From Kuafuiihalomonas sp039024635 (GTDB lineage: Bacteria > Myxococcota > Kuafuiibacteriia > Kuafuiibacteriales > Kuafuiibacteriaceae), in contig JBCCQA010000006.1 in the NCBI GenBank assembly GCA_039024635.1, forward strand, positions 62,001 to 126,000: 64,000 nt of DNA. Direction: 5' to 3'. A program made the position numbers and the translations under genes. Each line of letters opens with the position of its first letter. Position 1 is the first letter of the stretch. The notes below the pieces were generated by a model that had not been told where the DNA came from, did no database searches, and was given only the letters and a program-made list of their open reading frames with translations. Shown here piece by piece: positions 24,722 to 32,853 of the stretch.

Positions 24722-26044
24722 CTACACCTCGCCCTGAAGCGGCGCAAACGAGGCGGCATCGAGGGCTGCAACTACGTCGCCGACCAAATAGAGGCTTCCA
24801 CAGACGAGCACGGGCCGACCGTCGAGGTCGCTAGCTCGAAGCGCACGTTCGAGGGCGCGACCGGGTAAAGCTTCGACTTGGGCATCAGGGGCCCATGGGA
24901 GGAGCTCGTGCGGGTCCCGGGCCCGCTCGGACGTCGGGCGGGTGAGAAGCCAGCTTTTCGAGAAAGGCGTGATGCTCCGAATCATCGCGCTGGCGTCCTT
25001 GTCTGCCAGCACGCCGAATACGACGTGGGCACCTCGGTCGAAGCTTCGATCCTCTGCCAAGGCCGCGGCCAAGGCCCCGGCGGCGTGGGGGTTCTGGGCA
25101 CCATCGAGCAAGATTCGCGTTCCGCTCAGATACCTGCTCTCCATGCGTCCGGGCCAGCGAGCGCCGAGGAGCCCACGCTCCAAAGCAGGCGCCCCTGCGC
25201 CCAGCAGCCGGGCCGAAGTCGCCGCGAGGGCCGCGTTTCGTAGCTGATGCGGCCCCACCAGGGCCAAGCGAAGCGGCCCCAGCCTGGGTTCGTCGTCCCA
25301 TCGAAACTCCGCCTGCTGCCAGGTACCCGAGACGTGAAAGTCCCGTCCGAGCCGGAGGACGGGACTCGAATGCTCACGGGCCATCCCATCCACGACCTTC
25401 ATCGCACCTGCCGGCCCGCTCGCCATGACAAGCGGACGTCCCGGTCGAAGAACGGCCCCTTCCTCGGCTGCGATCTCCTCGATGGTGTCGCCTAGAATGG
25501 CCGTGTGCTCCAGGGACAGATCGGTCAGGACGGCGACTTCGGCCTCGACGAGACGGGTCGCATCGAGGCGAGCGCCAAGCCCTGCCTCCACCACGGCCAC
25601 GTCGACGGCGCGTGCGCGCATCGCGACCAGAGCCGCCGCCGTGACGGCCTCGAAGAAGCTGATGTCCTCCAGACCGTTGGACACCTGCTCCACCCTTCGA
25701 ACGGCTTCCACCAGCTCCGCTGGCGGAATGAGCTCGTCAACACCCTGATGCAGGAAGCGAATCCGCTCCCGCAGGGACACGAGGTGGGGCGACGTGAAGA
25801 GCCCGACTCGGGCCCCACTCTCGGCGAGGATCCGAGCCAGAAAGGCAGCCGTCGAGCCCTTGCCGTTGGAGCCTGCGATGTGGACCGTCCGACCGCCTCG
25901 CTCCGGGTTCCCGAGGGCCGAGAAGACGCGTTCGATTCGCTCCAAACCGAACTTGGTACCGCTGCGAGCCAGAGCGTGAAGACGTTCGATGACGGCCCGA
26001 TAGTCGGGGTCTGTACCGGTGGGCGCTCGGCCAGGTCCGTCCAT
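24722..26044 (-). CDS. folC: Folylpolyglutamate synthase/dihydrofolate synthase
   Basis: A 440-residue Mur-ligase-like ATPase adding Glu to dihydropteroate/folates. 'HIAGSNGKGSTAAFLA' (55-70) is the FolC P-loop signature, and 'VVEAGLGARLDATR' and 'LTDLSLEHTAILGDTIEEIA' are the second and third FolC motifs. A C-terminal Mur-type domain starts around 300 ('RILLDGAQNPHAAGALA'). The ATG at 26044 is chosen because the long open extension upstream overlaps accD in another frame. It follows accD by 11 bp; the accD-folC order is common in proteobacteria. Confidence 0.95.
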   Translation of the reverse strand: MDGPGRAPTGTDPDYRAVIERLHALARSGTKFGLERIERVFSALGNPERGGRTVHIAGSNGKGSTAAFLARILAESGARVGLFTSPHLVSLRERIRFLHQGVDELIPPAELVEAVRRVEQVSNGLEDISFFEAVTAAALVAMRARAVDVAVVEAGLGARLDATRLVEAEVAVLTDLSLEHTAILGDTIEEIAAEEGAVLRPGRPLVMASGPAGAMKVVDGMAREHSSPVLRLGRDFHVSGTWQQAEFRWDDEPRLGPLRLALVGPHQLRNAALAATSARLLGAGAPALERGLLGARWPGRMESRYLSGTRILLDGAQNPHAAGALAAALAEDRSFDRGAHVVFGVLADKDASAMIRSITPFSKSWLLTRPTSERARDPHELLPWAPDAQVEALPGRALERALRASDLDGRPVLVCGSLYLVGDVVAALDAASFAPLQGEV

Positions 26045-26055
26045 GGGCGGCGGAT

Positions 26056-26904
26056 TCAGGCTGGACCGCCGAGGAGCTCGAACAAGGAGGCCACGCGATC
26101 TCGCATCTGATGGCGATGGACTATCATGTCGACCATCCCGTGTTCGAGAAGGAACTCGGAACGCTGGAAGCCTTCGGGGAGCTTCTGCCGAATGGTCTGT
26201 TCGATGACCCGAGGCCCCGCGAATCCGATGAGCGCCTTGGGCTCGGCCACGATGACGTCCCCGAGCAGGGCGAAGCTGGCTGCGACGCCGCCCGTCGTCG
26301 GGTCGGTGAGAACGGAGACGAAGGGCTGTCCGGTCTCGCGGAATCGACCGATGGCGGCAGAGGTCTTGGCCATCTGCATCAAGGACAGGATGCCCTCCTG
26401 CATACGCGCGCCCCCCGAGGCCGAAAAGAGGACGACGGGTCGACGATCCTCGATGCCGACTTCGAAGGCCCGGGTGATCTTCTCGCCCACCACCGAACCC
26501 ATGGAGCCACCCAAGAACTTGAATTCGAAGGCGCCGGCCACGGCCGGCCGACCCTTGAGGCGTCCGGTGACGAGGGTGAAGGCCTCGCCCAGACCGGTCG
26601 CCTTGCCCGCCTTCTTCACCCGATCGACATAGCGCTGAGAGTCGCGAAAGCCGAGGGCGTCCACCGCCTCCAAGCCCCCCGCCAGCTCCTCGATCGAGCC
26701 TTCGTCGAGAAAAGCATTCAGACGCTCTCGACCACCGATCCGATAGTGATGTTCGCAGCTGGGACAAATCCCGAGGTTGCTCGCGACATCGTCGGCCAGA
26801 TGGGCGGAGCCACAGGCCGGACAACGCTTCCAGAGCCCAGTGGGAACCGAGGTCTTGTCCTCTCCCGTGACCTTGGGAGAGGCCATTCGCTTGAACCAGG
26901 ACAT
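26056..26904 (-). CDS. accD: Acetyl-CoA carboxylase carboxyltransferase subunit beta
   Basis: A 282-residue subunit that, with AccA, transfers CO2 from carboxybiotin to acetyl-CoA to give malonyl-CoA for fatty acid synthesis. The N-terminal zinc ribbon has Cys28, Cys31, Cys47 and Cys50 ('CPACG', 'CPSCE'). The crotonase-like core has 'SASGGARMQEGILSLMQMAK' and 'TDPTTGGVAASFA'. The ATG at 26904 gives the standard 'MSWFKR' start and has an AGAGGA ribosome site 6 bp upstream; a TTG at 26925 is in frame but less likely. accA and accB are not in the window. Confidence 0.96.
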   Translation of the reverse strand: MSWFKRMASPKVTGEDKTSVPTGLWKRCPACGSAHLADDVASNLGICPSCEHHYRIGGRERLNAFLDEGSIEELAGGLEAVDALGFRDSQRYVDRVKKAGKATGLGEAFTLVTGRLKGRPAVAGAFEFKFLGGSMGSVVGEKITRAFEVGIEDRRPVVLFSASGGARMQEGILSLMQMAKTSAAIGRFRETGQPFVSVLTDPTTGGVAASFALLGDVIVAEPKALIGFAGPRVIEQTIRQKLPEGFQRSEFLLEHGMVDMIVHRHQMRDRVASLFELLGGPA

Positions 26905-26949
26905 CGCTTCCTCTGGATCCAACAAGCGGACCTGCCTGACAACCAGGCT

Positions 26950-27657
26950 TCAGTCTCGGGGAAGAAGGCTCAATCGGCCAATGGTCCACAGGATCTTGCT
27001 TCCGGCGCCCATGACGCCCCGTACCGTCCCCGCCACCTTGGAGCGACCAGCTGCACGGACCCGATGGCGAACGTCGACTTCGACCGTCGCAACGCCTCGC
27101 CGGGCGGCCTCTAGCTGCATCTCGACCGTCCAGCCGTAGTCTCGGTCCTGCATGCCCAGGGACTGGAGCGTATCCCATCGGATGGCTCGGTAAGGACCAA
27201 GGTCCGAGAACTGGCTTCCGTGGATTCGGTTGATGAGGGTCGTGGCGAGCACGTTTCCGAAGCGTTGAGGAAGTGTGAGGGAATCCGGGTCGGCGTGGCG
27301 GACCCGAGACCCGATGACGAGCTCGGCGGAGGCGTTTCGGATGGGCTCCAGCAATCGAGCCATGTCTTTGGGATCGCAGGCGCCGTCTCCGTCCACGAAG
27401 AGAACGGCATCGGGAGGGGAGGACGCCGAAGCCTCGATCCCGGCGAGGCAGGCCGCACCGTAGCCACGCTCTGGTTGGAGGATGACCTCTGCACCAGCGC
27501 TGCGAGCCCGCTCGGCCGTTTGGTCTCGGCTTCCGTTGTCGACGACCAGGATCCGAAGCTCGACCGAGGCCGACGGCGCTTCCTCGAGCAGCCCGCGCAC
27601 CACGCCGCCGATGGCGCCCTCTTCGTCCAGGGCCGGGATGATGGCCGTGACCCGCAT
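26950..27657 (-). CDS. Family 2 glycosyltransferase
   Basis: A 235-residue GT-A enzyme. 'VTAIIPALDEEGAI' opens the nucleotide-sugar domain, 'ILVVDNGSRDQTAERARSAG' follows, and the DxD metal motif is Asp89-Gly-Asp91 ('FVDGDGACDP'). It resembles DPM1/ALG5-type polyprenyl-phosphate glycosyltransferases but has no C-terminal membrane segments. The acceptor is unknown; polyprenyl phosphate is plausible. It lies 45 bp before accD and 6 bp after the RHH gene. Confidence 0.88.
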   Translation of the reverse strand: MRVTAIIPALDEEGAIGGVVRGLLEEAPSASVELRILVVDNGSRDQTAERARSAGAEVILQPERGYGAACLAGIEASASSPPDAVLFVDGDGACDPKDMARLLEPIRNASAELVIGSRVRHADPDSLTLPQRFGNVLATTLINRIHGSQFSDLGPYRAIRWDTLQSLGMQDRDYGWTVEMQLEAARRGVATVEVDVRHRVRAAGRSKVAGTVRGVMGAGSKILWTIGRLSLLPRD

Positions 27658-27663
27658 GGCGGC

Positions 27664-27936
27664 TCAGTAGGGCTTGGGCACCGATTCGAGGTCGACCACC
27701 GACAAGGCGTGCCGAATGAGCTGAGAACGGTTGGCTTTGGTATGCCCCCGTTTCTTGAGCTCTGCGACCATGGCGTCGAGCTGCTCGATGTCCTCGAGGT
27801 ACATGCTGATGGAGATGACCTTGTAGTGTTCGGGCTTGGGTGGACGAGCCTTCACCGCGGGCCGGTAGAAGGTGTCTTGGAGAGGGTCGGCGCCGTTCAG
27901 CGGGTCTTCGCCGAGGCCTTCGTCCTCACGACGCAT
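27664..27936 (-). CDS. Small ribbon-helix-helix-like DNA-binding protein next to ParA
   Basis: A 90-residue protein. After an acidic, disordered N-terminus (about 1-38), 'KVISISMYLEDIEQLDAMVA' followed by 'KRGHTKANRSQLIRHAL' has the strand-helix-helix spacing of CopG/MetJ-type ribbon-helix-helix proteins. Its ATG lies inside the end of parA (11-bp overlap), so the two are co-translated. RHH proteins often act as centromere-binding or repressor partners of ParA ATPases (ParG- or Omega-like), which is the most likely role here by context. Confidence 0.72.
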   Translation of the reverse strand: MRREDEGLGEDPLNGADPLQDTFYRPAVKARPPKPEHYKVISISMYLEDIEQLDAMVAELKKRGHTKANRSQLIRHALSVVDLESVPKPY

Positions 27937-29008
27937 TTTGAATCTCCGGAGTCATGATTCGACGAGGTAGGCGGTCTTGGAGCCAGGTCACCACCGCGCC
28001 GTAGTCGAGGGCGCCGTGACTGTCAGGGGCGTACTCGAAGATGGTCTGCTTGTGGCTGGGCGCTTCCTTGAGCTTGGAGTTCACGCGGATGGGGGGCATC
28101 ACCTTTTCGCCGAAATAGCCTCGAAGGGCGTCGATGGACTGACCACTGATCCTGTTTCGACCGTCGTGTAGAGTAGGCAAGACTCCGACCACGTCGATGT
28201 CGTGGAGCAGCACTTCCTTCACGTGCTGCACGGTGCGTAGGACCTGGCGAACGCCGACGAGGGCGAGATAGTCACAGGATACCGGGATGAGGACGTGGGA
28301 CGAGAAAGTGAGCGCGTTTTGGTTGAGCAGGCTCAAAGAGGGCCCGCAATCCAGGAGTACCACGTCGAAGTCTTCGAGAACCGGTGCGAGGCGACGCCTG
28401 AGCTGAGTCGCTCGGTCTCTCATGTTGACGAGCTCTATCTCGGCCGCCGCCACGGTCTGATTGGAAGGCAGCACGACCAGTCGCTCCCGAGCCTCCGACC
28501 AAACGCTTCGCGGATCGACGCCGTCTACCAATACCTCATAAAGAGCCTGGCTAGGCTTGAGTCCGAGACTCACGGCCACGTTGCCCTGAGCATCGAGGTC
28601 GACCAGCAGCACCCGTCGACCCTCGGCCGCCATCCCGGCCGCGACGGACACGGCGGTGGTCGTTTTCCCGGTCCCCCCTTTTTGATTCAGTACGGCGAGA
28701 ACAGGCGGTGGCGCCCCGGCAGCAGGCCGTGAAGAGGGGCCCGTCCACTGTTCTCGGCAGGATCGAGAACACACCAGGACTTCGCCTTCTTCGGCGGCGA
28801 GCACCTGGTAGGCGTACTCGACGGCGAAGGAGCTTCCACAGGCCATGCACTGGCCTTCGCGAGAGACTTCGGGGGGTGAAGAAGCCCGCTCTAGGGACGG
28901 AGAGCGGCATTGGATCGAGCAGTAGTAGGCGTTGGGACCGGTCTGATAGGAAAACCGGGGGACGAAGCGCTTGGCGCACGTCGAGCATTCGACCCAAGAG
29001 ACGCCCAA
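27926..29008 (-). CDS. ParA/MinD-family ATPase with two N-terminal zinc-finger modules
   Basis: A 360-residue protein. Two tandem Cys modules precede the ATPase: Cys8-x2-Cys11 with Cys30-x3-Cys34, then Cys54-x2-Cys57 with Cys80-x3-Cys84, each spaced like a treble-clef zinc finger. From residue 103 a ParA ATPase follows, with deviant Walker A 'KGGTGKTT' (110-117), 'VLLVDLDAQGN' (Walker A' region) and 'DVVLLDCGPSLSLLN' (Walker B). The start is TTG at 29008, supported by GGAGG 4 bp upstream. The downstream RHH gene overlaps by 11 bp. It is not the usual chromosomal parA next to parB; it may position another cargo. Zinc binding is inferred from Cys spacing. Confidence 0.85.
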   Translation of the reverse strand: MGVSWVECSTCAKRFVPRFSYQTGPNAYYCSIQCRSPSLERASSPPEVSREGQCMACGSSFAVEYAYQVLAAEEGEVLVCSRSCREQWTGPSSRPAAGAPPPVLAVLNQKGGTGKTTTAVSVAAGMAAEGRRVLLVDLDAQGNVAVSLGLKPSQALYEVLVDGVDPRSVWSEARERLVVLPSNQTVAAAEIELVNMRDRATQLRRRLAPVLEDFDVVLLDCGPSLSLLNQNALTFSSHVLIPVSCDYLALVGVRQVLRTVQHVKEVLLHDIDVVGVLPTLHDGRNRISGQSIDALRGYFGEKVMPPIRVNSKLKEAPSHKQTIFEYAPDSHGALDYGAVVTWLQDRLPRRIMTPEIQNAS

Positions 29009-29023
29009 GGTTCCTCCGAGCGG

Positions 29024-29051
29024 AAGCTAGCAGAGCGATCGATCCAGTCAA
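29024..29051 (-). promoter_or_regulatory. Sigma70-like promoter upstream of parA
   Basis: On the minus strand TTGACT (29051-29046) is followed after 16 bp by TAGCTT (29029-29024), leaving a very short leader that contains the GGAGG ribosome site before the TTG start at 29008. The -35 is close to consensus, the -10 only partly. Confidence 0.35.
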
Positions 29052-29064
29052 GCCCCGCCGGGGC
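29052..29064 (-). terminator. Short GC hairpin after the photolyase stop
   Basis: GCCCC/GGGGC with a 3-bp loop lies 2 bp past the photolyase stop codon on the minus strand, followed by TTG rather than a T-run. It could separate the photolyase transcript from parA; weak evidence. Confidence 0.3.
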
Positions 29065-29066
29065 GC

Positions 29067-30551
29067 TCAGAACAGCTCGGTTTGGCCTTGGGACGGTCCA
29101 TATTCCTGAAGGTATCGCTTCAGCTTCACCTTCTTGCGCGTGCTGTCGGAGGTCATGTACCGCACTTTTCCGAAGATCGGACGCTCAGGACCCCAGGCGC
29201 GGTCGTACCGCCCGAGAACCCAAAGGATGCCCGAGTATGAGTTGGGATCCCTGCCATCCAGACCATATTTGTTGTTGAGTTCGAGCATGACAGCCAGGGC
29301 GTCTCGAGGCGTCGGGCTCCACTCCAGGATCTTCTTCCCCCAAAGCATGCGAAGGTAGTTGTGGATCCGGCCGTCCCGCAGGAGCTGCCGCTGGGCGGCG
29401 TTCCAAAGCTCGTCATGAGTCTCGGCCGATTCGAATTGATCCAGCTCGTACACATGGGGCCGGGGATCGTCGGCGTGCTCGGAAAGCGTTCGCCGCGCCC
29501 AGCCGGGCAGGGAGTCATACTCGGCGTAGTCGTCTCGTAGCGCGCCCATGTTGAATCCCAGCTCTCGCCAGGTGATGAGCTCGTCGAAGAAGGACTCGGC
29601 CCCCGAGCTCAGCCCCCACCATCCCTCTCGTTTGGCGGTGGCTTTTTCGCCCGTAGCGTCCGGGGTCCAAGACTCGCGTCGAGTCACGTCGACGAAGAGC
29701 TCATGGGTCGAGATGTGCCCCCAATGCAGGTAGGCCGATAGCCCGCTCGATACTTCGTCGTCCGGGTCGTTCCTCCCCTCTCCGTAGCGGTCCAATCGAT
29801 GGTCCAAGAAGGCATCCCAGCGCTCTCGGGCCGCGACCGCACCTCCCCGCATGCCGGCCACTGGAACGCCGTGGTCGATCTGGAAGCCGGAGAGATCGTC
29901 TTCGCCTGCCAACAAGGATGCAGGGACGGCCGGCCATCGCTTGGCCAAGGAGGACGGAACCTCCAGACCTTTCGGAAGGCTCTCATGCGCCAGGGGCTCA
30001 GGCTCGCTGATGGCGGACAGATGAGGTTTTGAGGTCTTTTGAATGTAGCGTCTGAAGTCGACTGCGCGGGCAAAGACCTTTCGGGTCGCTCGGATGGGTA
30101 GGAGGCCGTTGCCATCGACGGTCTCTAGGCGAAGCTGGAGGGCATCGCCGGCCGCGGCGACCATCCGAGGTAGAAAGAAGACCGGGAAGTCGTCGGTGAC
30201 GACGGCGCAGGCTCTCTCGGCAAAGTCCCGAAGCAGAGTCTTGGCATCACCGTGCCTGGGTTCGAGGTAGGGGTGGTAGGCGACCCCATGGGCCCGACAG
30301 GCACGGGCGTTGTCCACCATTCCGTCGATGACGAATCGATGGAGTCGATCCGATGCGTATTGATATCCGGCCCGCAACGCCTCCAAGACCAGGACCGGCC
30401 GGCCTAGCTCTACGGCCAGTTCGACCGCCCGTTGGAGGGCGAAGTTGTGTCGGGTCCGCCGGTAGGCGGTCATCCAATAGAGGACGTAGTGGCCATCGGG
30501 TCGGATGGGGGCGTCGTTGACGGACAGAATGCGGTGGGCCGGCACGCTCAC
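29067..30551 (-). CDS. Class II deoxyribodipyrimidine photolyase
   Basis: A 494-residue FAD-dependent enzyme that uses blue light to split UV-induced cyclobutane pyrimidine dimers. It has the class II hallmarks rather than those of E. coli PhrB: 'VVTDDFPVFFLPRMV' in the N-terminal domain, and near the C-terminus 'YLRMLWGKKILEWSPTPRDA' followed by 'LNNKYGLDGRDPNSYSGILW' and 'RPIFGKVRYM'. Length is normal for the class. It follows the ATP-grasp gene by 62 bp on the same strand, so the two may share a promoter in the 31604-31938 gap. Confidence 0.92.
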   Translation of the reverse strand: MSVPAHRILSVNDAPIRPDGHYVLYWMTAYRRTRHNFALQRAVELAVELGRPVLVLEALRAGYQYASDRLHRFVIDGMVDNARACRAHGVAYHPYLEPRHGDAKTLLRDFAERACAVVTDDFPVFFLPRMVAAAGDALQLRLETVDGNGLLPIRATRKVFARAVDFRRYIQKTSKPHLSAISEPEPLAHESLPKGLEVPSSLAKRWPAVPASLLAGEDDLSGFQIDHGVPVAGMRGGAVAARERWDAFLDHRLDRYGEGRNDPDDEVSSGLSAYLHWGHISTHELFVDVTRRESWTPDATGEKATAKREGWWGLSSGAESFFDELITWRELGFNMGALRDDYAEYDSLPGWARRTLSEHADDPRPHVYELDQFESAETHDELWNAAQRQLLRDGRIHNYLRMLWGKKILEWSPTPRDALAVMLELNNKYGLDGRDPNSYSGILWVLGRYDRAWGPERPIFGKVRYMTSDSTRKKVKLKRYLQEYGPSQGQTELF

Positions 30552-30613
30552 GCCCTGAAGTGAAGAGCCCGAGCGTGCCGTTCAGCAATGAAAAAGGGGT
30601 ATTTTGAAAAGAT

Positions 30614-31603
30614 TCAGGCGTGGAGCTTGGGCTGAATCTTCATCGGCCGACGGCGTTTGACCGGAGGCCGAGGACGATTGCTCTTGATCATACCCACCTC
30701 TCGGAACCGAAGCTCTTGGCGACGAATCGGCTCTCCCAAGATCTCCTTGAGGCAGAGCATGGGGATGTTGACCCCGCTCGCGACGACGAGCGCGGTCGCG
30801 GGGGAACATCGAAGGCGCACGTTGAAGAGCACCGGAACGTCCTTGCCGTTTCGCCTGAACTCCAGCGTCGCGCCATAGGACAGCCCCAGGGCCTCAGCGA
30901 CCCGTCGACCCGCGGCCTCCATGAGGTCGTCGTGCCAGGTCCGAGCCACGGTCCGGTCCTGCGCACCATCCCGAACCTCGGTGCGAGGCACAGCGGCGAG
31001 CACCTCACCCGATAGCGAGACCATCACGTCGACGTACACGGGGTCGCCGAGGAGGATCTCCTCGACCATCAGGTCGGGGTTCCGGGGGATGTTCTCGAGC
31101 GAGGCTTCGTTCGGAACGACGGTCCCCCCGTGAACCCGACCTCCACGGCGGGGCTTTAGCATCAGAGGAAAAGCCCATCCCGTGGCGTCGAACGTGTCGT
31201 CGTAGACGGCGAACTTCGGCGTCGGCACGACCTGGTTGGCGCGCTCCAGCATCGCGGCCCGGTCGGCGACCAGCTCCCGAGACGCCTGGGTGGGGGCCAT
31301 GAAGCGGATGCCGCGGGACTCCAAAGTCTCTTCGTGCTCCCGCAGGGCGTCGAGGTGCTCGTCCGTCGCTGGGATGATGACGGTGATCTGCTTTTTCGAG
31401 CAGAAGCCCAACAGCGACTTCAGATAGCCCGGGTCGTTTCCGGCGGGGAGCACATGACGGGCGCGCTTGCCCAGCAGCTCCATCCCCGGCCCCTCCTTCG
31501 TCCGGTCGGCCGCAAACAGGTCGACGCTGCCGTCGGCGATGGTTCGGAGCATGATGCTCCCATCGGGCGAGTTGGCCCCACACACGAGTACTTTGGTCCT
31601 CAT
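30614..31603 (-). CDS. ATP-grasp domain protein with basic C-terminal tail
   Basis: A 329-residue protein of the carbamoyl-phosphate-synthase-like ATP-grasp type. The N-terminal pre-ATP-grasp Rossmann part reads 'KVLVCGANSPDGSIMLRTIA'; the ATP-binding strands include 'FPLMLKPRRGGRVHGG' and 'LMVEEILLGDPVYVDVMV'. The usual E-x-N metal motif appears as 'VLFNVRLRCS', with Asn kept but Glu not obvious, so catalysis is uncertain. The last 25 residues are Arg/Lys/Pro-rich. Such proteins ligate a carboxylate to an amine or thiol; the substrate is unknown. Located directly upstream of the photolyase. Confidence 0.8.
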   Translation of the reverse strand: MRTKVLVCGANSPDGSIMLRTIADGSVDLFAADRTKEGPGMELLGKRARHVLPAGNDPGYLKSLLGFCSKKQITVIIPATDEHLDALREHEETLESRGIRFMAPTQASRELVADRAAMLERANQVVPTPKFAVYDDTFDATGWAFPLMLKPRRGGRVHGGTVVPNEASLENIPRNPDLMVEEILLGDPVYVDVMVSLSGEVLAAVPRTEVRDGAQDRTVARTWHDDLMEAAGRRVAEALGLSYGATLEFRRNGKDVPVLFNVRLRCSPATALVVASGVNIPMLCLKEILGEPIRRQELRFREVGMIKSNRPRPPVKRRRPMKIQPKLHA

Positions 31604-31633
31604 TCGATTCTTTCCTCTCTGGTCTCGTCACTT

Positions 31634-31649
31634 AGGCACCTTCGTGCCT
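31634..31649 (-). other. Hairpin in the leader of the ATP-grasp gene
   Basis: AGGCAC/GTGCCT with a 4-bp loop, about 31 bp upstream of the ATP-grasp start. It could lie in the mRNA leader or be a dimeric operator. No function can be assigned. Confidence 0.4.
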
Positions 31650-31820
31650 TTGAATGAGTCTATCCTGCGTCCAGTCTTTGTTCAGGTCAATAGGCTTTCA
31701 TGCGGGGAAGTTTTCCCATGTTGAGCCGGTCAAAACGCCCTGATTTACATGTATACCACTAGCGCAAATGGTTCGTGACCTGGACAAAATCTGACAGGGT
31801 GGAAGCCCGCGTGGCAGGAC

Positions 31821-31830
31821 TGTAGCTACA
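31821..31830. promoter_or_regulatory. Perfect 10-bp palindrome TGTAGCTACA
   Basis: A perfect 10-bp palindrome immediately followed by ACCGGT, itself a 6-bp palindrome, in the middle of the divergent gap. Candidate operator; the recognising regulator is unknown. Confidence 0.3.
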
Positions 31831-31894
31831 ACCGGTAGGCCCCTAGATTCATTCCAGATCTTTCAAATGTTGGGAGCGAGTTGACCAGATTCGA

Positions 31895-31917
31895 GGGCGG
31901 GTTTAGGCCCCCCGCCC
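31895..31917 (+). other. GC-rich hairpin 21 bp before the ABC ATPase gene
   Basis: GGGCGGG (31895-31901) pairs perfectly with CCCGCCC (31911-31917) across a 9-bp loop, just upstream of the GAGAGGGG ribosome site of the ABC ATPase gene. It may affect translation or act as a weak terminator for an upstream transcript. Confidence 0.45.
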
Positions 31918-31938
31918 GATGGTGAGAGGGGCCAATCC

Positions 31939-32853
31939 ATGATCGAAGCCCGCGCCCTTACGAAATATTACGGCCGCCACTGCGCCTTGCGGGGCGTCGA
32001 TTTCCGCATCGAGGCGAGAGAAATTGTGGGCTTTCTGGGGCTGAACGGTTCCGGCAAGAGCACCACACTGCACATCCTGGGCGGCCTGATGGCCCCGTCG
32101 AGCGGTACGGTCCGCATCGATGGAGCAGACCTCTCTGGCCCAAGCGGCCCCGAGGTTCGGCGCCGAATCGGGTTCCTGCCCGACCGACCCCCGGTCTACG
32201 ATGAGATGAGCGTCCGAAGCTACCTGCGTTTCGCGGCCCAGCTCCGGGGCGTACGTCCAGGCGCTCGTTCACTGTCCGAAACGATGGCGCAAACCGGGCT
32301 CTCGGACCACGCAGAGCGTCCCATCGAAGAACTGTCCCACGGATACCGGCAGCGGGTGGGCATCGCCCAAGCCATCGTCCATGACCCGGACCTGGTCATC
32401 CTGGACGAGCCTACGAGCGGACTGGACCCCGTGCAGATAGGTCATATGCGGCAGCTCATCCGAAGTCTTCGGAGCCGCCATACTGTTCTTCTTTCGAGCC
32501 ACAACCTCCCCGAGATCGCCCAGACCTGCGACCGCTTGATGGTGATCAGAGATGGTCAGCTAGTGGCCTCGGCCACCGAATCGGAACTGAGGGCGCGGAT
32601 GGGTAGCGAGACCCAGGCCGAAGTCGAGACGAGCGAAGACGCAACGGGTGCCCTGGTTTCCGCCCGGGAGGCGGGCTTGATCCGAGGCTTCACGGAGCGT
32701 CGCGATTTGGTCTACTTGGTGGAGCTTTCGACCAGGGTGGAGGACCTAGTCGCTCGACTGGTAAGCGATGGCGTGGGCGTTCGTCGGGTCCAGCCCACGG
32801 GCTCGGAGCTGGAAGGCCTGTTTCGCGCACTCACGGAGGATAAGGCGGCATGA
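31939..32853 (+). CDS. ABC transporter ATP-binding protein (GldA/ABC-2 type)
   Basis: A 304-residue ATPase with Walker A 'GLNGSGKST' (34-42), signature 'LSHGYRQRVGIAQA' (about 132-145), Walker B 'LVILDEPTSGLDP' and the H-loop 'LLSSHNLPEI'. The 90-residue C-terminal extension after the ATPase core is typical of ABC-2 exporters. With the next three genes it forms an ABC-2/GldG/DUF4340 cluster; related Gld genes in Bacteroidota are needed for gliding, but the cluster is widespread in non-gliders and its cargo is unknown. Confidence 0.92.
   Translation: MIEARALTKYYGRHCALRGVDFRIEAREIVGFLGLNGSGKSTTLHILGGLMAPSSGTVRIDGADLSGPSGPEVRRRIGFLPDRPPVYDEMSVRSYLRFAAQLRGVRPGARSLSETMAQTGLSDHAERPIEELSHGYRQRVGIAQAIVHDPDLVILDEPTSGLDPVQIGHMRQLIRSLRSRHTVLLSSHNLPEIAQTCDRLMVIRDGQLVASATESELRARMGSETQAEVETSEDATGALVSAREAGLIRGFTERRDLVYLVELSTRVEDLVARLVSDGVGVRRVQPTGSELEGLFRALTEDKAA

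Larger units (their letters stand above)
31604..31938. promoter_or_regulatory. 335-bp divergent intergenic region with inverted repeats
   Basis: The only gap above 300 bp. It is clearly more AT-rich than its surroundings and must hold promoters for the ATP-grasp/photolyase genes (minus) and the ABC cluster (plus). Visible elements: a 6-bp-stem hairpin (31634-31649), a minus-strand TTGACC hexamer (31690-31685), palindromes TACATGTA (31746-31753) and TGTAGCTACA (31821-31830), and a 7-bp-stem hairpin close to the plus-strand gene (31895-31917). No protein-coding or tRNA signal is seen. Confidence 0.6.

Noticed and set aside
26045..27178. Long N-terminal extension of folC
   Set aside because: It overlaps accD and the glycosyltransferase gene on the same strand in another frame, with low-complexity Arg/Gly/Pro sequence; the ATG at 26044 starts the real FolC.
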